A stretch of DNA of 64,000 nt from Amycolatopsis tolypomycina (GTDB lineage: Bacteria; Actinomycetota; Actinomycetes; Mycobacteriales; Pseudonocardiaceae), in assembly GCF_900105945.1 (NCBI RefSeq), contig NZ_FNSO01000004.1, positions 7,320,001 through 7,384,000 of the forward strand, given 5' to 3'. Below, piece after piece: positions 17,770 to 27,586 of this stretch. Each line of letters opens with the position of its first letter. Position 1 is the stretch's first letter. Made by a program: the position numbers and the translations under genes. Under the pieces are notes generated by a model. It worked only from the letters and a program-made list of their open reading frames with translations. It did not search any database and was not told the DNA's origin.

Positions 17770-18783
17770 TCAGGCAGCCGCCACGCCCTGCGGGCCGCGC
17801 GCGGTGTGCGTGACGTGGCCGCCGCGCTCGGCGACCCAGGCCAGCGCCGCGTCGGCGCGCTCGCCGCGGACACCCAGGCGGAAGCGGCCGACCGGCGTGT
17901 CGCCGATGCGGGTCAGGCCGCCGCCGATGGTGGCGAACTCGACGTCGAAGCGGCCGGCGGCCTCGGGCAGCAGCGCGCCCACCGAGGCGAAGCCGACCAG
18001 CACGACGTCGGCCGAGCGGTCGTAGCGCGCCACCTGCGCGCGGGTGGTCTCGATGGCGGGCAGCAGCGCCTGCGCGGTGCGGCTGGCCGGGTTCGAGATC
18101 AGGTCGAGCACCGTGCCGCGCTCGACGACCGTGCCGTCCTCCAGCACCGCGACGTCGTCGCAGACCCGGCGGACCACGCCCGCGTCCGGCGTCGTGACGA
18201 CGACCGTGGTGCCCAGCTCGGAACGCGCCCGGTCGAGCACGGCGAGCACCGCGCCGGCCTCCTCCGGGTCGACACCCGCGGTCGGGTCGTCGGCCAGCAG
18301 CACGGCCGGTGCCGCCGCCAGCGCCTTCGCGACCGCGACGCGGCGGAGCTGGCCGGCGGACAGCTCATCGGGCCGCTGCGCGGCGCGCTGGGTCAGGCCG
18401 ACGAGGTCGAGCAGCGAGCCGACCCGGCTGCGGCGCTGCGGGCCGTCGACGCCGAGTTGCTCCAGCGGGGAGGCGATGTTGCCGGCGATGGTGCGCTCGG
18501 CGATCAGCTCCGGCTTCGTCGAGACGACGCCGAGCTGACGGCGGATTTCGCGGAGGCGGCGGCCGTCGAGGGTGCCGGTGTTGAGGCCGTCGAGCCGGAC
18601 GACGCCGCGGTCGGGGCGCTCCTGCAGCGCGATGCAGCGGGCGAGGACGGACTTGCCGGACCCGGCGGGACCGACCACGCCGAACAGCGAGCCGGCCTGG
18701 ACCTCGACGCTCACGTCGTGCAGGGCGATGACGGAGTTTCCGTTGGTGGCAAAGGTTTTGGACAGGTTTTCGACGGTGATCAC
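17770..18783 (-). CDS. MetN-like ABC transporter ATPase with C-terminal NIL-like domain
   Basis: 337 residues. The ATPase domain has Walker A GPAGSGKS (about residues 38-45) and signature LSAGQLRRVAVAKAL. Walker B reads LLADDPTAGVDP, so the catalytic Glu after the Walker B Asp is Asp; this usually slows hydrolysis. The last 85 residues form a ferredoxin-like region in the place of the methionine-binding NIL domain of MetN. No MetI permease or MetQ lipoprotein is near, so it is an orphan. The GTG at 18783 (VITVENLSK) with GGAG 5 nt upstream is chosen. A probable SAM riboswitch and terminator precede it, agreeing with a methionine role. Confidence 0.88.
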   Translation of the reverse strand: MITVENLSKTFATNGNSVIALHDVSVEVQAGSLFGVVGPAGSGKSVLARCIALQERPDRGVVRLDGLNTGTLDGRRLREIRRQLGVVSTKPELIAERTIAGNIASPLEQLGVDGPQRRSRVGSLLDLVGLTQRAAQRPDELSAGQLRRVAVAKALAAAPAVLLADDPTAGVDPEEAGAVLAVLDRARSELGTTVVVTTPDAGVVRRVCDDVAVLEDGTVVERGTVLDLISNPASRTAQALLPAIETTRAQVARYDRSADVVLVGFASVGALLPEAAGRFDVEFATIGGGLTRIGDTPVGRFRLGVRGERADAALAWVAERGGHVTHTARGPQGVAAA

Positions 18784-18794
18784 GAAGGCTCCAG

Positions 18795-18824
18795 AAAACG
18801 GGGTGCGCGCAGCGCGCGGCACCC
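18795..18824 (-). terminator. Intrinsic terminator in the leader of the MetN-like gene
   Basis: On the minus strand a GC-rich hairpin (outer arms GGGTG/CACCC, inner CGCGC/GCGCG) is followed within two bases by TTTT, then GGAG and the GTG start. It lies about 170 nt downstream of the SAM aptamer and is the likely expression platform or its terminator. Confidence 0.65.
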
Positions 18825-18993
18825 GGCCGCAAGCGAGTTCCGTCCTGTTCGGACGGTGCATGAAGAAGAGGTGGACCGGCTAGGACGAGCTCAGTGGGAG
18901 CGTCGACATGCGGTCACGGAGCGGCGGCCTTCGTCGACAACGCGACGCCTGGTCAGGAGCAGGGGGCGGGCTACCCTCTTCATCGAAAACGGC

Positions 18994-19082
18994 CTCCATC
19001 GGTCCTGGCGGTAGCACCTGCCCTGTGGAGGGTGGTTGCTGCGACTTCGGCGAGCCAGGTCTCTCAGTCGCTCGGGATGGAC
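18994..19082 (-). promoter_or_regulatory. Probable SAM riboswitch (S-box, SAM-I type)
   Basis: Read on the minus strand: P1 arm TCCATC (19081-19076), GAGAG purine block, ACCTGGCTCG, GAAGTCGCAGCAACC (matching S-box GAAGCC...GGCAACC), AGGTGCTACCGCCAGG (matching AGGTGCCAA...CC) and P1 closing arm GATGGA (19000-18995). Order and spacing fit the SAM-I aptamer. The 425-bp gap from 18784 to 19208 is this aptamer plus leader; no coding gene is supported there. The gene controlled is the MetN-like ATPase. SAM would be expected to switch transcription off. Confidence 0.8.
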
Positions 19083-19208
19083 GTACTGAGTAAAACCGAT
19101 CCCGAGGAGCGAACGCAAGCCTGTTGGCCCAGATCACACGAGTGGCGGTGTCCGAATGGCGGGATCACGGGCGGAGAGGGCGTATTTTCACGCTTCCACT
19201 GTGGATTG

Positions 19209-20045
19209 CTAACGGGCGGCGGCGATCCGGGCGAAGTCGTGCACGTTCAGCTGCTCACCACGGGTTCGGGGATCGATCCCGGCGGCCGTCAGGAGCTCGC
19301 CGGCGCGCTCGGCCGAGCCCGCCCAGCCCGCGAGCGCGGCCCGCAGCGTCTTCCTGCGTTGTGAGAAAGCGGCGTCGACCAGGCCGAAGAGCAGCTCCCG
19401 GTCTTCGGACGCCGTCGAGTCGCCGCGTTCGAACGCGACGAGCGCGGAATCGACGTTCGGCACCGGCCAGAACACCGAGCGTGGCACGGCGGCGACCTTG
19501 CGTGCGGTGCCGTACCAGGCGAGCTTGACGCTGGGCACGCCGTAGATCCGGCTGCCGGGGCCGGCGGCCATCCGGTCGGCCACCTCGGTCTGGACCATGA
19601 CGAGGCCGGTCCGCAGCGACGGGATTTCGGCCAGCAGGTGCAGCACGACGGGCACGGCGACGTTGTAGGGCAGGTTGGCGACGAGAGCGGTCGGCTCGCC
19701 CAGTTCGGCGCGCGTGACGCGCAGGGCGTCGGCGCCGACGACGGTCAGCCGGTCCGCGGCTGCCGGGCCCCGCTCGGCGACCGTCTTGGGCAGCCGTTCG
19801 GCGAGCTTGGGGTCGATCTCGACGGCGACGACCCGCGCGCCCGTGTCGAGCAGCCCGAGCGTCAGCGACCCGAGCCCGGGCCCGACCTCGAGGACGACGT
19901 CGCCCTCGCCGACGTTCGCCAGCTCGACGATCCGCCGGACGGTGTTGGGATCGTGCACGAAGTTCTGCCCGAGCTTCTTGGTCGGCCGCACGTCGAGTTC
20001 GGCCGCCAGCCCGCGGATTTCGGCCGGTCCCAGCAGTTCAACCAC
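19209..20045 (-). CDS. rsmA: 16S rRNA (A1518/A1519) dimethyltransferase
   Basis: KsgA/RsmA, which dimethylates two adjacent adenines in the 16S rRNA 3' hairpin during 30S maturation, using SAM. 278 residues. The N-terminus contains the family hallmark [15 protein letters not shown] motif [15 protein letters not shown], the acidic ribose-binding EID, and the catalytic motif [10 protein letters not shown] (motif IV N-L-P-Y). The start is the GTG at 20045. Lies downstream of rpfB on the same strand, as in M. tuberculosis, with a hairpin between that may limit readthrough. Loss in other bacteria gives kasugamycin resistance. Confidence 0.96.
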   Translation of the reverse strand: MVELLGPAEIRGLAAELDVRPTKKLGQNFVHDPNTVRRIVELANVGEGDVVLEVGPGLGSLTLGLLDTGARVVAVEIDPKLAERLPKTVAERGPAAADRLTVVGADALRVTRAELGEPTALVANLPYNVAVPVVLHLLAEIPSLRTGLVMVQTEVADRMAAGPGSRIYGVPSVKLAWYGTARKVAAVPRSVFWPVPNVDSALVAFERGDSTASEDRELLFGLVDAAFSQRRKTLRAALAGWAGSAERAGELLTAAGIDPRTRGEQLNVHDFARIAAAR

Positions 20046-20084
20046 CGGTGGAGCTTACCGATGCGGCATCCCGCACCCGCGAAA

Positions 20085-20115
20085 CGGCCCCCACCTCGCG
20101 AAGAGGTGAGGGCCG
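20085..20115 (-). terminator. Hairpin between rpfB and rsmA
   Basis: 13-bp inverted repeat with one mismatch (CGGCCCCCACCTC / GAGGTGAGGGCCG) and a 5-nt GCGAA loop, just downstream of the rpfB stop. GNRA-like loop and GC stem suit an actinobacterial terminator; partial readthrough into rsmA is possible. Confidence 0.7.
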
Positions 20116-20129
20116 GTTCGAAACCGCTG

Positions 20130-21599
<1,470 letters not shown>

Positions 21600-21706
21600 C
21601 TACGACTGGGCGTGACAATCGGCAACTGCTGAGTGCAGTACCGACCGGCACGATCACGGGACAGTAACGGGTCGAGGCGGGTTGCGCAAACACCCCCCGG
21701 AGTGTC

Positions 21707-21720
21707 GTGATCTGGGTCAC
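21707..21720. promoter_or_regulatory. CRP/GlxR-type binding site upstream of rpfB
   Basis: GTGATCTGGGTCAC is a perfect GTGA-N6-TCAC palindrome of the actinobacterial cAMP receptor class, about 153 bp upstream of the rpfB start and just beyond the tatD stop. Crp regulates rpfA in M. tuberculosis, which makes a resuscitation-linked role credible. Confidence 0.5.
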
Positions 21721-21763
21721 TCCATCAGGTGGACGAGCCGGAAACCCTGTTGTCGCAATGCGT

Positions 21764-22600
21764 TCACCCCGATGTGACGCTGGGGAGTCGATAGATCCGC
21801 TCGGCGGTGGTCCGGACCGCCTCGGCGACTTCGTGGACAGCTTCGCCCCTGAGCGCCGCGAGGTGACGGACGGTGTAAGCGGCGCCGAACGGCTCGTTCG
21901 GCCGCCCACGGAACGGGTGGGGGGTCAGAAACGGCGCGTCGGTCTCGACGAGGTACTGCCCCGGCGGGCAGAGCCGGGCCGCCTCGTGGAGGCCCTTCGC
22001 GTTCTTGAACGTCACCGTGCCCGCGAAGGAAAGGACAAAGCCCGCGTCGACGCACTTGCGGGCCATTTCCGCGTCCCCGGAAAAACAATGGAAAATTACG
22101 GCATTCGGCGCACCCTCTTCGGCCAGGATGCGCAACACGTCGTCGTGGGCCTCGCGGTCGTGGATCATCAGCGGCTTGCCGAGCCGCTTCGCGAGGTCGA
22201 TGTGCCAGCGGAACGCCTCCTGCTGGGCGTCGTGCGGCGAGTAGTCCCAGTAGTAGTCGAGGCCGGTTTCGCCGACGGCGACCACCCGCTCGTGCCCGGC
22301 CAGCCGCTCGATCTCGGCCTGCTCGGCCTCGCCGAACTCCTTGGTCCGGGTCGGGTGGATCGCGACGGCGGCCCAGACCCGGCGGTCCCAGGTGGCGGCC
22401 TCCGCGGCCCAGCGGGCCGAGGCGAGGTCGTCGGCGACCGTGACGACGCGCGCGACGCCGGCGCGCTCGGCGCGGTCGACCATGGCCGTGACATCGGCCG
22501 CGGTGACCGCGCCGCACGCGTCGAGATGGGTGTGCGCGTCCACCACCGACACCGGGAGCCTGTCCGGGACCGGCGGCAGCTCGCGCTTCTGATCACCCAT
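21764..22600 (-). CDS. tatD: TatD-family metal-dependent DNase
   Basis: 278-residue TIM-barrel hydrolase of the TatD/YcfH family, a 3'-5' exonuclease acting on single-stranded DNA or RNA and in quality control. Metal ligands are visible: HTHLD at the N-terminus, GETGLDYYW with the catalytic Glu, IHDREAHDD, FHCFSGD and the Asp in LVETDAPFLTP. The length is normal. It lies 9 bp after the metG stop on the same strand, so metG-tatD form an operon ahead of rpfB and rsmA, the order seen in the mycobacterial chromosome. Confidence 0.95.
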   Translation of the reverse strand: MGDQKRELPPVPDRLPVSVVDAHTHLDACGAVTAADVTAMVDRAERAGVARVVTVADDLASARWAAEAATWDRRVWAAVAIHPTRTKEFGEAEQAEIERLAGHERVVAVGETGLDYYWDYSPHDAQQEAFRWHIDLAKRLGKPLMIHDREAHDDVLRILAEEGAPNAVIFHCFSGDAEMARKCVDAGFVLSFAGTVTFKNAKGLHEAARLCPPGQYLVETDAPFLTPHPFRGRPNEPFGAAYTVRHLAALRGEAVHEVAEAVRTTAERIYRLPSVTSG

Positions 22601-22609
22601 GCGTCCTTC

Positions 22610-24406
22610 TTACTCCTTGATGATCGGCGCCCACTCCGGGCCGGTCTCGCCGAGCGCCGGGTCGAGCTTCGTGAACAGCGGCGACGGCTTGGCCAGGGGC
22701 TTGCCGACCTCGATCGGCGTCGACTCCCACTTCGCCTGCTCGGCCGCGTAGTCGCCGGTGAGGATCGGGTTGACCCGGCCGTCGATGTCGAGGTCCTCGA
22801 CCTCCTTGAGCTCCGGCTGGGCGGCCCAGACGCCGGTGCCGCCGAGGGCCTCGTGCACCTTCTGGGCCGAGTGCGGCAGGAACGGCGTCAGCAGCGTGTT
22901 GGCGTCCGAGACGACCTGCAGCGCGGTGTGCAGCACGGTGTCGCGCCGCGTGGGGTCGTCCTTGAGCTTCCACGGCTCCTGGTCGGAGATGTACTTGTTC
23001 GCCGCGGTGACGACCTTCATCGCCTCGGCCGCCGCCAGCTTGAACCGGGACCGGGCCAGGTGCGCGCCCGCGGTGTCGAACGCCTTGCGCGACAACGCCT
23101 TCAGCTCTTCGTCGGCCGCGGTCGGGGCCTCCGGGCGCGGGATGGCGCCGACGTTCTTGTGCGCCATCGAGATGGACCGGTTGACCAGGTTGCCCCACTC
23201 GTTGGCCAGCTCGAAGTTGGTCCGGCGGACGAACTCGTCCCAGGTGAAGTCGGTGTCCTGGGTCTCCGGGCCGGCGACCGAGATGAAGTACCGCAGCGTG
23301 TCCGGGCCGAAATCGCGCAGGAAGTCCTCGACGTAGATCACGCGCCCGCGCGAGGTCGAGAACTTCGAGCCGCTCATGGTGAGGAACTCGCTGGAGACGA
23401 TCTCGTCGGGCAGGTGCAGGCGGCCGTACGTGCCCGGCTCGCCACCCTTGTCGCCCTCGCCGTTGTGGCCGAACAGCAGCGCCGGCCAGATCTGGGCGTG
23501 GAAGGTGATGTTGTCCTTGCCCATGAAGTAGTAGGAGCGCGCGTCGGCGTTGTCCCACCACTCCCGCCACGCGTCCGGGTTGCCGGAGCGGCGGGCCCAC
23601 TCGACGCTGGCCGAGAAGTACCCGATCACCGCGTCGAACCAGACGTAGAACCGCTTCAGCGGCTGGTCGCGCCAGCCGTCGAGGGGGATCTTGACGCCCC
23701 AGTCGAGGTCGCGGGTGATCGGCCGCGGCCGCATGTCGTCGATCAGGTTCTTGGTGAAGTTGAGGACGTTGGGGCGCCAGTCGGTCTTGGTGCCCAGCCA
23801 GTCACCCAGGGTCTTGGTGAACGCCGGCAGGTCGAGGAAGTAGTGCTCGGTCTCGACGAACTTCGGCGTCTCGCCGTTGATCCGCGACTTCGGGTTGATC
23901 AGCTCCGCGGCGTCGAGCTGGTTGCCGCAGTTGTCGCACTGGTCGCCGCGCGCGCCGTCGTACCCGCAGATCGGGCAGGTGCCCTCGACGTAGCGGTCGG
24001 GCAGCGTGCGGCCGGTGGACGGGCTGATCGCGCCGCGGGTGGTCTTCGGCACGACGTAGCCGTTGCGGTGCAGCGCCAGGAAGATCTGCTGCGTGACCTG
24101 GGCGTGGTTGCCGGTGGTGGTCCGCGTGAACAGGTCGTAGGACAGGCCGAGGCCCTGCAGGTCGGTGCCGATCTGGCGGGTGTACTTGTCCGCCGTCTCC
24201 TGCGGGGTCGAGTTCTCCTTGTCCGCCTGGACGGTGATCGGGGTGCCGTGCTCGTCGGTCCCGGACACCATGAGCACCCGGTTGCCGGCCATTCGCTGGT
24301 AGCGGGAGAAGACGTCGGACGGGACGCCGAATCCGGACACGTGGCCGATGTGGCGGGGGCCGTTGGCATAGGGCCAGGCCACCGCGGTCAACACAGGGGT
24401 GCTCAT
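22610..24406 (-). CDS. metG: Methionyl-tRNA synthetase
   Basis: Charges tRNA-Met. 598 residues, class I aminoacyl-tRNA synthetase. The ATP-binding HIGH motif occurs in [11 protein letters not shown] and the KMSKS loop is replaced by KFSTSRG ([10 protein letters not shown]), a known variant. A zinc knuckle with four cysteines ([17 protein letters not shown]) identifies the subtype. The anticodon-binding helical domain fills the C-terminal third. No C-terminal tRNA-binding (Trbp111-like) extension is present. The ATG at 24406 follows AAGG closely, so a leaderless or weakly led transcript is possible. A PadR gene diverges from it. Confidence 0.97.
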   Translation of the reverse strand: MSTPVLTAVAWPYANGPRHIGHVSGFGVPSDVFSRYQRMAGNRVLMVSGTDEHGTPITVQADKENSTPQETADKYTRQIGTDLQGLGLSYDLFTRTTTGNHAQVTQQIFLALHRNGYVVPKTTRGAISPSTGRTLPDRYVEGTCPICGYDGARGDQCDNCGNQLDAAELINPKSRINGETPKFVETEHYFLDLPAFTKTLGDWLGTKTDWRPNVLNFTKNLIDDMRPRPITRDLDWGVKIPLDGWRDQPLKRFYVWFDAVIGYFSASVEWARRSGNPDAWREWWDNADARSYYFMGKDNITFHAQIWPALLFGHNGEGDKGGEPGTYGRLHLPDEIVSSEFLTMSGSKFSTSRGRVIYVEDFLRDFGPDTLRYFISVAGPETQDTDFTWDEFVRRTNFELANEWGNLVNRSISMAHKNVGAIPRPEAPTAADEELKALSRKAFDTAGAHLARSRFKLAAAEAMKVVTAANKYISDQEPWKLKDDPTRRDTVLHTALQVVSDANTLLTPFLPHSAQKVHEALGGTGVWAAQPELKEVEDLDIDGRVNPILTGDYAAEQAKWESTPIEVGKPLAKPSPLFTKLDPALGETGPEWAPIIKE

Positions 24407-24458
24407 ACCTTATTAGCCTACGGAGGGCGTCACGCGCGTATTCCAGAGGGAGGTCCGG

Positions 24459-25046
24459 TTGTCGGCGACACGGCTGCTCGTGCTCGGGGTGGTGCGCATG
24501 TACGGCCGCGCGCACGGCTACCAGGTGCGGCGTGAGCTGCTGACCTGGTCGGCGGACAAGTGGGCCAACGTCCAGCCGGGGTCGATCTACCACGCGCTGA
24601 AGAAGATGACGGCCGAGGACCTGCTGGAGCAGGTCGACGTCGAGCCGGGCGAGGGCGGCCCGGACCGCACCGCATACCGCATCACGCGAGAAGGCGACCA
24701 GGAGTTCCACCTGCTGCTGGCGAAGGCGCTGTCCGAGCCGACCGCCGCCGCGGCCGAGGTTGCCGCCGGCGTCTCGTTCCTGACCGCCCTGCCCCGCAAG
24801 CGCGCGATCAGCCTGCTCGAGCACCGGCTCGTCATCCTCGAGTCCGAGGAGCGGAGCGCGAGCCTGATGATCGAGGACACCGCGCACTGGGGGCAGGCCG
24901 AGCACGTCGCCGAGCTGTTCCGGCTGTGGTCGGCGCAGGCCCGCACCGGCCTGGAGTGGACCCGGGCGCTGATCGCGCGGCTGGCGGCCGGCGACTACGA
25001 GATGGCAGGCGACGCCGGCCGGGCGTTCGGCGATCCGCCTGCGTAA
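24459..25046 (+). CDS. PadR-family transcriptional regulator
   Basis: 195-residue repressor with an N-terminal winged helix (about residues 1-75; LGVVRMYGRAHGYQVRRELL and GSIYHALKKMTAEDLLEQ) and a C-terminal helical dimerisation domain. The start is TTG at 24459 with GAGGGAGG 5 nt upstream. The downstream ABC exporter pair is the likely target, because two PadR-type inverted repeats lie exactly between them, one overlapping the regulator's own stop codon. PadR proteins of this kind commonly respond to the drug the exporter pumps. Divergent from metG. Confidence 0.92.
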   Translation: MSATRLLVLGVVRMYGRAHGYQVRRELLTWSADKWANVQPGSIYHALKKMTAEDLLEQVDVEPGEGGPDRTAYRITREGDQEFHLLLAKALSEPTAAAAEVAAGVSFLTALPRKRAISLLEHRLVILESEERSASLMIEDTAHWGQAEHVAELFRLWSAQARTGLEWTRALIARLAAGDYEMAGDAGRAFGDPPA

Positions 25047-25110
25047 TCAAATTTGACTAGTGGACGATGCGTCGGGCAAGGTGTCGGCTTCGACTAGTCA
25101 AGTTTGATTA
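25044..25110. promoter_or_regulatory. Paired operators between the PadR gene and the ABC exporter
   Basis: Two 18-bp arms at 25044-25061 and 25093-25110 (TAATCAAATTTGACTAGT and its complement with one mismatch) form a long inverted repeat; each contains its own palindrome, TCAAATTTGA and TCAAGTTTGA. The left arm overlaps the TAA stop of the PadR gene. AT-rich in a GC-rich setting, they are very probably the PadR operators controlling the exporter start at 25143. Confidence 0.8.
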
Positions 25111-25142
25111 CCGGCTTTGACCACAATTGAGAGGGGTTCTCC

Positions 25143-26120
25143 ATGATCACGGCACGCGGTCTCGAGCGGCGGTTCCGCCGCAAGGGCCGCACTGGGGGCG
25201 AAGTCCACGCGGTGCAGGGCGTCGACCTCGACGTCGACGCGGGCGAGCTGGTCGGCTTCCTCGGGCCCAACGGCGCCGGGAAGACGACCACGCTGCGCAT
25301 GCTGACCACGCTGCTGCGGCCGACGGCGGGCACCGCGACCGTCGGCGGCTGCGACCTGCTCACCGACCCTCTTGGTGTGCGCAAGCGGATCGGCTACGTC
25401 GCCCAGGGTGGCGGCAGCGCGCCCGAAAGCAAGGTCGCCGACGAGCTGGAGCTGCAGGGCAGGCTCTACCGGATGAGCAAGGCCGACGCGATCGCGCGCG
25501 GCGCCGAGCTCGCCGAGCAGCTCGACCTGACCGGGCTGGACCAGCGGCTGACCAAGACGCTGTCGGGCGGGCAGCGGCGGCGGCTCGACATCGCGCTCGG
25601 GCTGATCCACTCGCCGGGCCTGGTGTTCCTCGACGAGCCGTCGACCGGCCTCGACCCGCAGAGCCGCGCCAACCTGTGGGACCACATCCGCCGGCTGCGC
25701 GCCGAGCAGGGCGTCACCGTGTTCCTGACGACCCACTACCTCGACGAGGCGGACGCGCTGTCCGACCGGCTGATCGTCATCGACGACGGCCGGATCGTCG
25801 CCGAAGGGACGCCGGACGCGCTGAAGGCGCGGGTCAACGGCGACCGCGTCGAGGTCGGCGTCGAACCTGGGCAGGCCACCGACGCCGCCGAGATCGCCGG
25901 GCGGCTGACCGGGGCGCAGGAGCTGTCCGTCGACGGCGGGGAGGTCCGGTTCCGGGTGCCGCGCGGCGACGTCGCGCTGCCGGAGCTGCTGCGCGCGCTG
26001 GACGCCAAGGGCATCGCGATGCTGTCGGTCCAGGTGCACCGGCCCACGCTCGACGACGTTTTCCTGACCCTGACCGGGCGATCGCTGCGGGAAGCGGAGG
26101 AGGCCGGCCGTGCTGCGTGA
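25143..26120 (+). CDS. ABC-2 type drug exporter ATPase (DrrA-like)
   Basis: 325-residue ATPase energising efflux. Walker A GPNGAGKTTTLRML, signature LSGGQRRRLDIAL, Walker B and catalytic Glu LVFLDEPSTGLD, and H-loop TTHYLDEAD are complete. After the nucleotide-binding domain a C-terminal extension of about 90 residues resembles DrrA of daunorubicin efflux. The ATG at 25143 follows GAGAGG. It overlaps the permease start by 11 bp. Substrate unknown; PadR control suggests export of an amphipathic antibiotic or toxic lipid. Confidence 0.93.
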   Translation: MITARGLERRFRRKGRTGGEVHAVQGVDLDVDAGELVGFLGPNGAGKTTTLRMLTTLLRPTAGTATVGGCDLLTDPLGVRKRIGYVAQGGGSAPESKVADELELQGRLYRMSKADAIARGAELAEQLDLTGLDQRLTKTLSGGQRRRLDIALGLIHSPGLVFLDEPSTGLDPQSRANLWDHIRRLRAEQGVTVFLTTHYLDEADALSDRLIVIDDGRIVAEGTPDALKARVNGDRVEVGVEPGQATDAAEIAGRLTGAQELSVDGGEVRFRVPRGDVALPELLRALDAKGIAMLSVQVHRPTLDDVFLTLTGRSLREAEEAGRAA

Positions 26121-26874
26121 CACCTGGCTGATCTTCCGCCGCGAAATGACGGCGGCGCTGCGCAACCCGACCTGGGTGCTGATCGGGATCATGCAGCCGC
26201 TGCTGTACCTGTTCCTGTTCGGGCCGCTGATGGTCAAGGCGATGCAGGGGCAGGGCCTGTCCGAAGTGGACGGCTGGATGCTGCTCACCCCGGCGCTCAT
26301 CGCCCAGCTGGCCCTGTTCGGCAGCTCGTTCGTCGGCTTCGGCCTGCTGGCCGAGTACCGCTCCGGCGTCGTCGAGCGGTTCCGGGTGACGCCGGTCAGC
26401 CGGGTCGCGCTGCTGCTGGGCAAGGTGCTGGCCAACGCCCTGCAGGCGGTGGTCCAGGCGCTGCTGATCATCGCGCTGGCCTACCTGGCGTTCGACCTGG
26501 CCGCGCCGGTCGGCGGCGTGCTGCTGAGCCTGCTGATCGTGTTCCTGCTGGCGGTGTCGCTGGCGTCGTGCTCCTACGCGCTGGCGCTGACGCTCAAGAG
26601 CGAGGAGACGTTCCCGGCCCTGCTCAACGCGGTGCTCATCCCGCTGCTGCTGCTCTCCGGGATCCTGCTGCCGATCACGTCCGGTGTCGCCCCGGACTGG
26701 CTGTACACGGTTTCGCAGATCAACCCCTTCCGGCACGTGGTCGACGTCGAGCGGAACACCTTCCGCGGCGACTTCACGATGGACGCCCTGTTCACGGGCG
26801 GTGTCGTGGTGCTGGTGATGGCGGTGTTGTCCGTGTGGTGGGGCACCCGGACGTTCCAGAAGGAAAACGCCTGA
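26110..26874 (+). CDS. ABC-2 type exporter permease (DrrB-like)
   Basis: 254-residue membrane partner of the preceding ATPase. Six hydrophobic segments can be seen (around residues 20-40, 60-85, 105-130, 140-160, 170-190 and 230-250), and the family signature region PALLNAVLIPLLLLSGILLP is present. It starts with a GTG inside the ATPase gene, so expression is coupled. Two copies would be needed with two ATPases to form the exporter. The intergenic run to the GH25-like gene is 78 bp. Confidence 0.92.
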   Translation: MLRDTWLIFRREMTAALRNPTWVLIGIMQPLLYLFLFGPLMVKAMQGQGLSEVDGWMLLTPALIAQLALFGSSFVGFGLLAEYRSGVVERFRVTPVSRVALLLGKVLANALQAVVQALLIIALAYLAFDLAAPVGGVLLSLLIVFLLAVSLASCSYALALTLKSEETFPALLNAVLIPLLLLSGILLPITSGVAPDWLYTVSQINPFRHVVDVERNTFRGDFTMDALFTGGVVVLVMAVLSVWWGTRTFQKENA

Positions 26875-26952
26875 TCATCACGGTGTGTGTCACTGCGGGT
26901 CCGCCTCCGGCGACGTATGGTGTGCTCTCCACCGACGTGCCGGGGGCGGACA

Positions 26953-27567
26953 GTGACAGAGCCGGAGAGTGAGCTCGGCATTTCGCTGTCGCACCGCGAG
27001 CACGTGGCCGACTGGCAGGCCGTGCGCAGCGCGCACACCCGGTTCGTGTCGGTGACGATCAGCGAGAACGTCAACTGGAGCAACTCCGCCGCGGAACGCA
27101 ACCTGGCCGGCGCCCAGGAAGCGGGGTTGCACGCCGGCGGCCGCCACTACGCGCGCCCCGGCGCGGTCCACGACCAGGCCGACTTCTTCGTGCGCACGGC
27201 GAGCAGGCTCGGCGCGTTCGCCCCCGGCTCGCTCGCGCCGGCGCTGGAGGTGGCGGCGCCGAGCGTCGACGACCGGTTCGTCAAGGCGTGGATCAAGCAC
27301 GTCCGGCACGCGGCGCGCATCGAGCGGGTGCTGGTCTACGCCGACTACGACTGCTGGCAGCACCGCCTGCACCCGGACCGCTGGGCCGACAGCGAAGTCG
27401 TGCTGTGGCTGATCCGGCACAACGGCATCCCGGGCCGGGCGGGCTGGTTCCACTCGCGGCTCGGCGTGCACCAGCACGCGCTCACGCCGGACGTCCCCGG
27501 CATCGCCGGTCCGGTGGAGCAGAACGCCGTCGTGTACCCGTTCACATTGGGCGACCTTTTGCTGTAG
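26953..27567 (+). CDS. GH25-like (lysozyme-fold) protein lacking catalytic residues
   Basis: 204 residues resembling GH25 muramidases in order of elements: GISLSHREHVADWQAV (GH25 usually GIDVSHWQG), FVSVTISENVNW, AQEAGLHAGGRHYARPG and later VYADYDCWQHRL/EVVLWLI. The first catalytic Asp has become Ser, and the Glu-containing segment (ATEGT in the family) reads TISENVN, so the muramidase centre looks lost. There is no signal peptide from the chosen GTG at 26953, so it may be cytoplasmic. It could be a lysozyme-fold binding protein; family assignment is moderate. Confidence 0.6.
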   Translation: MTEPESELGISLSHREHVADWQAVRSAHTRFVSVTISENVNWSNSAAERNLAGAQEAGLHAGGRHYARPGAVHDQADFFVRTASRLGAFAPGSLAPALEVAAPSVDDRFVKAWIKHVRHAARIERVLVYADYDCWQHRLHPDRWADSEVVLWLIRHNGIPGRAGWFHSRLGVHQHALTPDVPGIAGPVEQNAVVYPFTLGDLLL

Positions 27568-27586
27568 GAGCGGCGACAATGTCGCC

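Noticed and set aside
18862..19208. Plus-strand small ORFs in the gap before rsmA
   Set aside because: They overlap the minus-strand SAM riboswitch and leader and have no coding bias.
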